DNA of 64,000 nt from Pseudoalteromonas rubra (lineage in GTDB: Bacteria > Pseudomonadota > Gammaproteobacteria > Enterobacterales > Alteromonadaceae): contig NZ_CP013612.1 in NCBI RefSeq assembly GCF_001482385.1, positions 496,001-560,000 on the forward strand. Reading direction: 5' to 3'. A program made the position numbers and the translations under genes. This document shows positions 59,599 to 64,000 of the stretch, one piece after another (the stretch's first letter is position 1; each line of letters opens with the position of its first letter). The notes below the pieces were generated by a model. The model made no database searches. It was not told the DNA's origin and saw only the letters and a list, made by a program, of their open reading frames with translations.

Positions 59599-60508
59599 AA
59601 CGGGCATGCTTGCGTTTGCTGTATATAGTGTCATTTTTACGGTGATTTTTGTTTTTGCACATGAACAAGCAATTAGACATGCTATCGAGCAGGATTTAGA
59701 CAGTATCAAGTTGAGAGTGGCGCTGGATAAGAACAGGCTCCCTATTGCGGTACCGCATTTGAATTACGCCGGTGACGCGACCCGGGTGCAAGCCTACATT
59801 GACGCACTCAATCACAATTTACAAAAGAAAACCAGTCGGATCCGCATTGTAAGCATCGCCAGCAGTGATGGAGAGTTAAAAGAAGGCCAGCTGCTACTGT
59901 CAGGCGCTGACGGAGATACGGCGGTTGGCTATGAGGTTAATACCAGCCATAACTATTGGTTGTACATTATTCCAATTTTAATCGCATTGTTAAATCTTGC
60001 CTTTTATAAATCTGTTTCAAATAAAAGAGAGCAAGCAAAGCGGCAAACTGCGACAACGGTGGTGGCCAAGCCTCAACCTCAGCACCTGGTTGTAGATCTA
60101 TACTCAAAAACCTTATGTCTTAGCGGAGATAAGACGTGTCAGGTTCAGCTGGCTAATAAACCATTGTGTTTTTATCTTGCTTTACTGGAGTTTTGTTTAC
60201 ATAACCCAAAAGTGTCATTGAACCAGAATAAGGAGCTACCAGATGAGCTGTTGGATATTGCTGACAAGTATTTTCATCGCTTAGTGGCGTTAGGGCATAC
60301 CATCAGGAAACGCCCTAACTTTTCGAACAGCCTGGAGAAAACCCTCAGTGAAATACGTGCCGCACTGGATGAGTTATTGACACACCAGCCCGATTTAAGA
60401 GTAAAGCTTTACCCGCCAAAAGCACATGGTGAAGGTTCACGTTCTAAACTGCATAGTTATGGGCTAAAGGCACTGGGTGTGAATGACGTTGAAGTGATAG
60501 GAAAGTAG
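59588..60508 (+). CDS. membrane protein with periplasmic loop and cytoplasmic domain, possible sensor partner
   Basis: A 306-aa protein that overlaps the preceding binding-protein gene by 11 bp, with AGGAG before its ATG. Topology: membrane helix 7-24, periplasmic part 25-120, membrane helix 122-141, cytoplasmic part 142-306. In the cytoplasmic part, HLVVDLYSKTLCLSG followed by VQLANKPLCFYLALLEFC resembles the first strands and helix of an OmpR-type winged helix. A conserved-looking KRPNFSNSLEKTLSEIRAAL segment follows. I do not recognise a named family. A one-component membrane regulator driven by the neighbouring binding protein is a reasonable inference. Confidence 0.55.
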   Translation: MSRKTGMLAFAVYSVIFTVIFVFAHEQAIRHAIEQDLDSIKLRVALDKNRLPIAVPHLNYAGDATRVQAYIDALNHNLQKKTSRIRIVSIASSDGELKEGQLLLSGADGDTAVGYEVNTSHNYWLYIIPILIALLNLAFYKSVSNKREQAKRQTATTVVAKPQPQHLVVDLYSKTLCLSGDKTCQVQLANKPLCFYLALLEFCLHNPKVSLNQNKELPDELLDIADKYFHRLVALGHTIRKRPNFSNSLEKTLSEIRAALDELLTHQPDLRVKLYPPKAHGEGSRSKLHSYGLKALGVNDVEVIGK

Positions 60509-60543
60509 AAGGTTGGGGTAAATACTTGGTTTACTCCAACCTT
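60509..60543. terminator. bidirectional terminator between the sensor gene and the nucleotidase gene
   Basis: A 14-bp stem AAGGTTGGGGTAAA / TTTACTCCAACCTT (one G-T pair) with a seven-base loop lies between two convergent genes. T-runs are short. Confidence 0.7.
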
Positions 60544-60552
60544 TGCTTATGA

Positions 60553-62154
60553 TTATAGAGAAGAGCGCTTGATAGGGCTATGACGCTCAATATAGTCTTT
60601 CAGAACCTGAGCATCGGTACTGTCTGTCGTTGTGAACCCTGGCAGGTCAGTTAAGACTGGGTAGCCATCACCTCCGGCAGCGTTATAGCTATTAATACTC
60701 ATACGATAAGTTTTATCTGGCTCAACGTGCTTGCCCTGGACTTTTACGTTCGCGAGCTCACCATTGCGCAAATCGAACTCGATACCGTGATATTGCAAAT
60801 AAGCACCAGAGTCAGGCGGAAAGCGGCTCACAACAGATAAGTAGTCAAGCAGCTGCTCACCACGCCAATCGATGTAAGCAATTCTGTTTCCGAATGGGTG
60901 CACGGTGAGAATATCTTTATAGCTGATTTCTCCAGCTTTAATACTGGCACGTATACCGCCACCACTGATAAAACCAAAATCCGCTCCGACAGCCGCCATT
61001 TGCGCTTTGATAACTAAATCGCCCAACGGACTTTGTTGAAAGCGAACGGTGTTTCTGCGTCCATCCAGAAAGGCATCAACCTCACCGACCGCACCCGATA
61101 TTTTACTTTCACCTGCTTCCTGGTATGGAGCAAGGAACGCTTTTAATTCAGGGTCATGTTCGATGTAACTTGTCGCCCATTGTCCCTGGTCGTCTTTAAG
61201 GTTAACCGGTAATAATTCATAACTTTGCAGTGTTTTTTTGCCACCTGAAATTTTGAATACCGCTTTACCGACATATTTACCCCATTCATGAGCTTGCATT
61301 ATCCAGATACCGTTTTGTTGATCTGGTTTGCACGCCTTTCCTGGTACGAAATTATTGTCTTCAGCACCATTGTCGTCGATACACACGGGTTCTTGTGAAT
61401 GACCACCGATGATCATATCGAGCGCACCTTCAGGCACATTGCGGGCAAGTGTCACGTCACCTGGAGCGTTAATCCCAAAAGACGCGTCGTGGTAATGGCC
61501 CATGTGGGTTACTGCAATGGTTACATCAGGGTTGTATTGTGATTTGATCTGCTTAGATAGCTGGGCTGTGATAGGCGCAGGGTCTACAAAATCTAGATTC
61601 CCAACAAACTCTGGATTGGCGATTTTTACTGTATCAACGGTCGTTAACCCAATAATCGCGATCTTTAGTCCATGCTTGTCGATAATAGTATAAGGTTGAT
61701 AGGCGTGCTCGCCATTGTGCTTATGTAAAATATTAGCGGACAGAAGCGGGAAATTGGCCCAGGCAATTTGTTTATCAAGCACATCCAGAGGATTGTCAAA
61801 TTCGTGGTTGCCAATGGCCATGGCATCATAGCCTAGCAGGCTCATGCCTTTGAAGTCAGGTTCGGCATGCTGTAAATCTGACTCAGGCACGCCTGTATTT
61901 ATATCACCGCCAGACAACAATACAACGCTGTGGCCTTGCGCATGGGCTTGGGTTCTGAGCTGGTCAAGCAGGGTTTTTCTGGCTGCCATGCCATACTCGC
62001 CATCTTCGTTGTGCCAAAAACGACCATGGTGGTCATTGGTATGTAACACAGTAAGATAGCGGACCGTATTGTCAGTAGATTGATTAGTTGACTGTGATGT
62101 CGAATAACATGCTGTCAGCGATAGTGCCAGCAGCGACGGAATGATAAAGCGCAT
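60553..62154 (-). CDS. 5'-nucleotidase / 2',3'-cyclic phosphodiesterase family lipoprotein (UshA-like)
   Basis: A binuclear metallophosphatase that removes phosphate from nucleotides outside the cytoplasm. The lipobox LTAC (Cys16) predicts membrane anchoring. The N-terminal domain has the five metal blocks LHTNDHHGRF, LSGGDINTG, IGNHEFDN, THMGHY and GGHSQE. The C-terminal nucleotide-binding domain has FISGGGIRASI and NSYNAAGGDGYP. The 533-aa length fits UshA-like enzymes. Together with the S1/P1 nuclease nearby it could turn external nucleic acid into nucleosides and phosphate. It converges with the sensor-like gene. Confidence 0.92.
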   Translation of the reverse strand: MRFIIPSLLALSLTACYSTSQSTNQSTDNTVRYLTVLHTNDHHGRFWHNEDGEYGMAARKTLLDQLRTQAHAQGHSVVLLSGGDINTGVPESDLQHAEPDFKGMSLLGYDAMAIGNHEFDNPLDVLDKQIAWANFPLLSANILHKHNGEHAYQPYTIIDKHGLKIAIIGLTTVDTVKIANPEFVGNLDFVDPAPITAQLSKQIKSQYNPDVTIAVTHMGHYHDASFGINAPGDVTLARNVPEGALDMIIGGHSQEPVCIDDNGAEDNNFVPGKACKPDQQNGIWIMQAHEWGKYVGKAVFKISGGKKTLQSYELLPVNLKDDQGQWATSYIEHDPELKAFLAPYQEAGESKISGAVGEVDAFLDGRRNTVRFQQSPLGDLVIKAQMAAVGADFGFISGGGIRASIKAGEISYKDILTVHPFGNRIAYIDWRGEQLLDYLSVVSRFPPDSGAYLQYHGIEFDLRNGELANVKVQGKHVEPDKTYRMSINSYNAAGGDGYPVLTDLPGFTTTDSTDAQVLKDYIERHSPIKRSSL

Positions 62155-62223
62155 AAATTTACTTCAGTGGGGACGAACTATGCGCTCTAGTTTAAACTAA
62201 AAGCTCTAAGTAAACATAGCTGA

Positions 62224-62409
62224 TTATTGAACTTTTGACTTCATTCTTGAGTCACATACCGCATTGTGTCTGCGAGTAAGTTCATCTTTAGCTAACGCCT
62301 GTTTGGCATGGCCAGTTGCGACCATCCAATTTAGGAAGCTCGCGGGTAGTTTGCAGTATGGCTCACCGCTGTGCAGCCCAAAATCGCAGATCGGTTGATT
62401 TATTTCCAT
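62224..62409 (-). CDS. small DUF3820/ExoX-C-like protein
   Basis: A 61-aa protein. The ATG at 62409 follows AGGGG by 7 bases, so the frame from 62439 is shortened. The sequence DFGLHSGEPYCKLPASFLNWM and DELTRR resembles the DUF3820 module (FGKHKG..L..IP..YL.W...EL.RR) also found at the C terminus of ExoX exonucleases. Its function as a free small protein is unknown. It has two cysteines near the N terminus (residues 8 and 18) and one near the end. Confidence 0.65.
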   Translation of the reverse strand: MEINQPICDFGLHSGEPYCKLPASFLNWMVATGHAKQALAKDELTRRHNAVCDSRMKSKVQ

Positions 62410-62700
62410 TATGTACCCCTGATGATCTGTAGTTGTCATTATAATTCGCGCTTAATGTTACCAAATGGATAAACTTATGTGATAAAAAATTCTTTTAAAA
62501 TTGGTGATTATTATTACTAATAGGCATAAGGGGATCGGTAGGGCCAGTCTTGAGCTGTTGAGAGGTGGGCATATTTGGCCCGTAAGTGATTAAAATATCT
62601 AGCGGAGATTGAATTGTAACGGGGTTAGATGATAGCGTTTGAGTATCGATATTAGCCTTGGACTAAACGGGCTAAAATAATGTATTGAGATGGACTGTTA

Positions 62701-64000
62701 ATGAAAAAAACGATGTTAGTGGCCAGTATCACGCTGGCTTTGTTATCCGGATGTGTGGCAACACAAAACGGAGCGGGGAATACGTCAGTTGCCCCTTTAG
62801 CTAATGAGCTGGTTGTCAGCCCTAATGATAATCGACAGTATAAGACACTTACTCTATCAAATGGGATAGAGGTGATTCTTGTTTCAGACCCTGAAGTTGA
62901 AAAGTCTGCAGCGGCTTTGAGTGTCGGTGTTGGTCTACTACATGATCCTATGTCACAGCAAGGAATGGCGCATTACCTGGAACATATGCTTTTTCTGGGA
63001 ACTGACCGTTTTCCTGATACACAGGGTTACAAAGACTTTATGAGCCGCAATGGCGGGTCTCATAATGCTTATACCTGGTTAGACATTACTAACTATATGT
63101 TCAAAGTAAATAATCAGGCTTATGACGAGGCGCTCGACCGCTTTTCCGATTTCTTTAAAGCGCCAAAGCTTTACCCTGAATATACCGACAAAGAGAAGAA
63201 TGCAGTTAATGCTGAATGGTCAATGCGCCGTGAGTTGGACTTCTTTGGTCAATATAAATTGTCACGCAGTATGATGGGCTCGCACCCGGCGAATCGCTTT
63301 TTGATAGGTAACCTTGAAACCTTGGGTGACAAACCAGGCAGTAACCTGCATCAGGAAACCGTTGCTTTTTACAATAAATATTATTCAGCAAACATTATGA
63401 AGCTGGCGATGATATCTAATTTACCTTTGTCTGATATGAGTGAAAAAGCGCAGCGATATTTTGCCACGATTGAAGATAAGCAAATAGAAAAACCGCAAGT
63501 AAAGAGTGAGTTGGATTTCTCGAAGCTGGGAAAGAAGCGCATTCATTATGTGCCCAATGAAGATGTCAAGACGCTGAAGCTGGACTTCACCATTGCCAAT
63601 AACCGCGAAGAATTTGCGTTTAAACCGAATTACTTCGTGACGTATCTGCTTAGTAATGAAATGCAAGGTAGCCCGGCTCAGGTGCTTAAACAAAAAGGCT
63701 GGATCTCAGAGCTCACAGCCAATGCTACGCCAGATTTATACGGTAACTTTGGCGCTTTAAGCGTAGATATCCAGTTGACCGATCAGGGTATGCAACAACG
63801 TGAGCAAATCGTTGCGACTGTCATGCAATATATTGCATTGATCAAAGAGCAGGGGATTGATAGCAAGTACTTTAACGAAATTAATACTTCTCTTGCTAAT
63901 CAGTTTCGTTTTCTGGAGCGGGGGGATGAATTTGGTTATGTTTCGGACTTAGCCGATAGTATGCAAAAATACCCGTTGAACCACGCAATTAATGCACCGT
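62701..64000 (+). CDS. M16 (insulinase/pitrilysin-type) zinc peptidase lipoprotein, cut by window end
   Basis: The frame is open from the ATG at 62701 to the end of the window (433 codons seen), so the C-terminal part is missing. A lipoprotein signal ends at LLSGC (Cys18). The M16 inverted zinc motif is in GMAHYLEHMLFLG (His91, Glu94, His95), and the third ligand lies in EKNAVNAEWSM. The family degrades peptides in a closed chamber made from four similar domains. Full-length pitrilysin-like members reach about 900-960 aa. A GAGATGGA element lies upstream of the start. Confidence 0.9.
   Translation, partial: MKKTMLVASITLALLSGCVATQNGAGNTSVAPLANELVVSPNDNRQYKTLTLSNGIEVILVSDPEVEKSAAALSVGVGLLHDPMSQQGMAHYLEHMLFLGTDRFPDTQGYKDFMSRNGGSHNAYTWLDITNYMFKVNNQAYDEALDRFSDFFKAPKLYPEYTDKEKNAVNAEWSMRRELDFFGQYKLSRSMMGSHPANRFLIGNLETLGDKPGSNLHQETVAFYNKYYSANIMKLAMISNLPLSDMSEKAQRYFATIEDKQIEKPQVKSELDFSKLGKKRIHYVPNEDVKTLKLDFTIANNREEFAFKPNYFVTYLLSNEMQGSPAQVLKQKGWISELTANATPDLYGNFGALSVDIQLTDQGMQQREQIVATVMQYIALIKEQGIDSKYFNEINTSLANQFRFLERGDEFGYVSDLADSMQKYPLNHAINAP

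Overview
The window is a stretch of gammaproteobacterial chromosome, most likely from the genus Pseudoalteromonas (Alteromonadales). I infer this from content, not from a marker gene. There are four large TonB-dependent receptors, a laminarin locus with an ExoP-like GH3 glucosidase, a vibriolysin-type M4 protease followed by an M28 aminopeptidase (both with doubled PPC domains), a TPR-sulfotransferase, and RegB/RegA-type and LytTR-type two-component pairs. Coding density is high, and there are no rRNA or tRNA genes, insertion sequences, prophage or CRISPR. Both ends cut genes: an AlkA-type glycosylase on the left and an M16 peptidase on the right.

Layout. 1-5.7 kb: alkylation repair (AlkA tail, Ogt), an orphan periplasmic binding protein, thymidine kinase, RlmF, an alpha/beta hydrolase and a TPR-sulfotransferase. 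5.7-10.7 kb: a TonB receptor, a small LETM1-like protein and an M17 aminopeptidase. 10.9-22.8 kb: a LytS-type sensor and LytTR regulator followed by a beta-1,3-glucan (laminarin) locus. In that locus a lipoprotein GH16 laminarinase with three C-terminal beta-sandwich repeats, a TonB receptor, an MFS hexose transporter and a lipoprotein GH3 exo-glucosidase could take laminarin from outer-surface cleavage to glucose uptake. 22.9-33 kb: PepD, a solitary KAS III, an MscS channel, a RegB/RegA pair, small membrane proteins, another TonB receptor and a small lipoprotein. 33-38.8 kb: M4 and M28 exoproteases and a DASS transporter. 38.9-45.1 kb: a large unknown lipoprotein, a Sel1-repeat protein, a strongly predicted small RNA under a Fur box, and PEP carboxylase. 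45.3-50.7 kb: cytidine deaminase and uridine phosphorylase (convergent, sharing a palindromic tail), a DUF2189 protein, an arginase-family hydrolase and an orphan binding protein. 50.7-54.4 kb: small conserved proteins and homogentisate catabolism (hmgA, maiA) opposite a MarR regulator with a clear operator. 54.4-62.2 kb: an S1/P1 nuclease-TonB receptor operon, then a PhnD-like binding protein overlapping a membrane protein with a possible regulatory tail, then a lipoprotein 5'-nucleotidase. This group reads as a nucleic-acid or phosphate scavenging locus. 62.2-64 kb: a small DUF3820-like protein and the M16 lipoprotein peptidase.

The strongest non-coding signal is on the minus strand between the Sel1-repeat gene and ppc. 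A TTGACA / 17 nt / GATAAT promoter overlaps a near-perfect Fur box and is followed by about 170 nt with two stem-loops and a U-tailed terminator. This is a candidate iron-responsive, RyhB-like sRNA. Other regulatory signals are a perfect Zur-type palindrome upstream of the M4 protease and a 20-bp palindrome in the hmgA/MarR divergent region.
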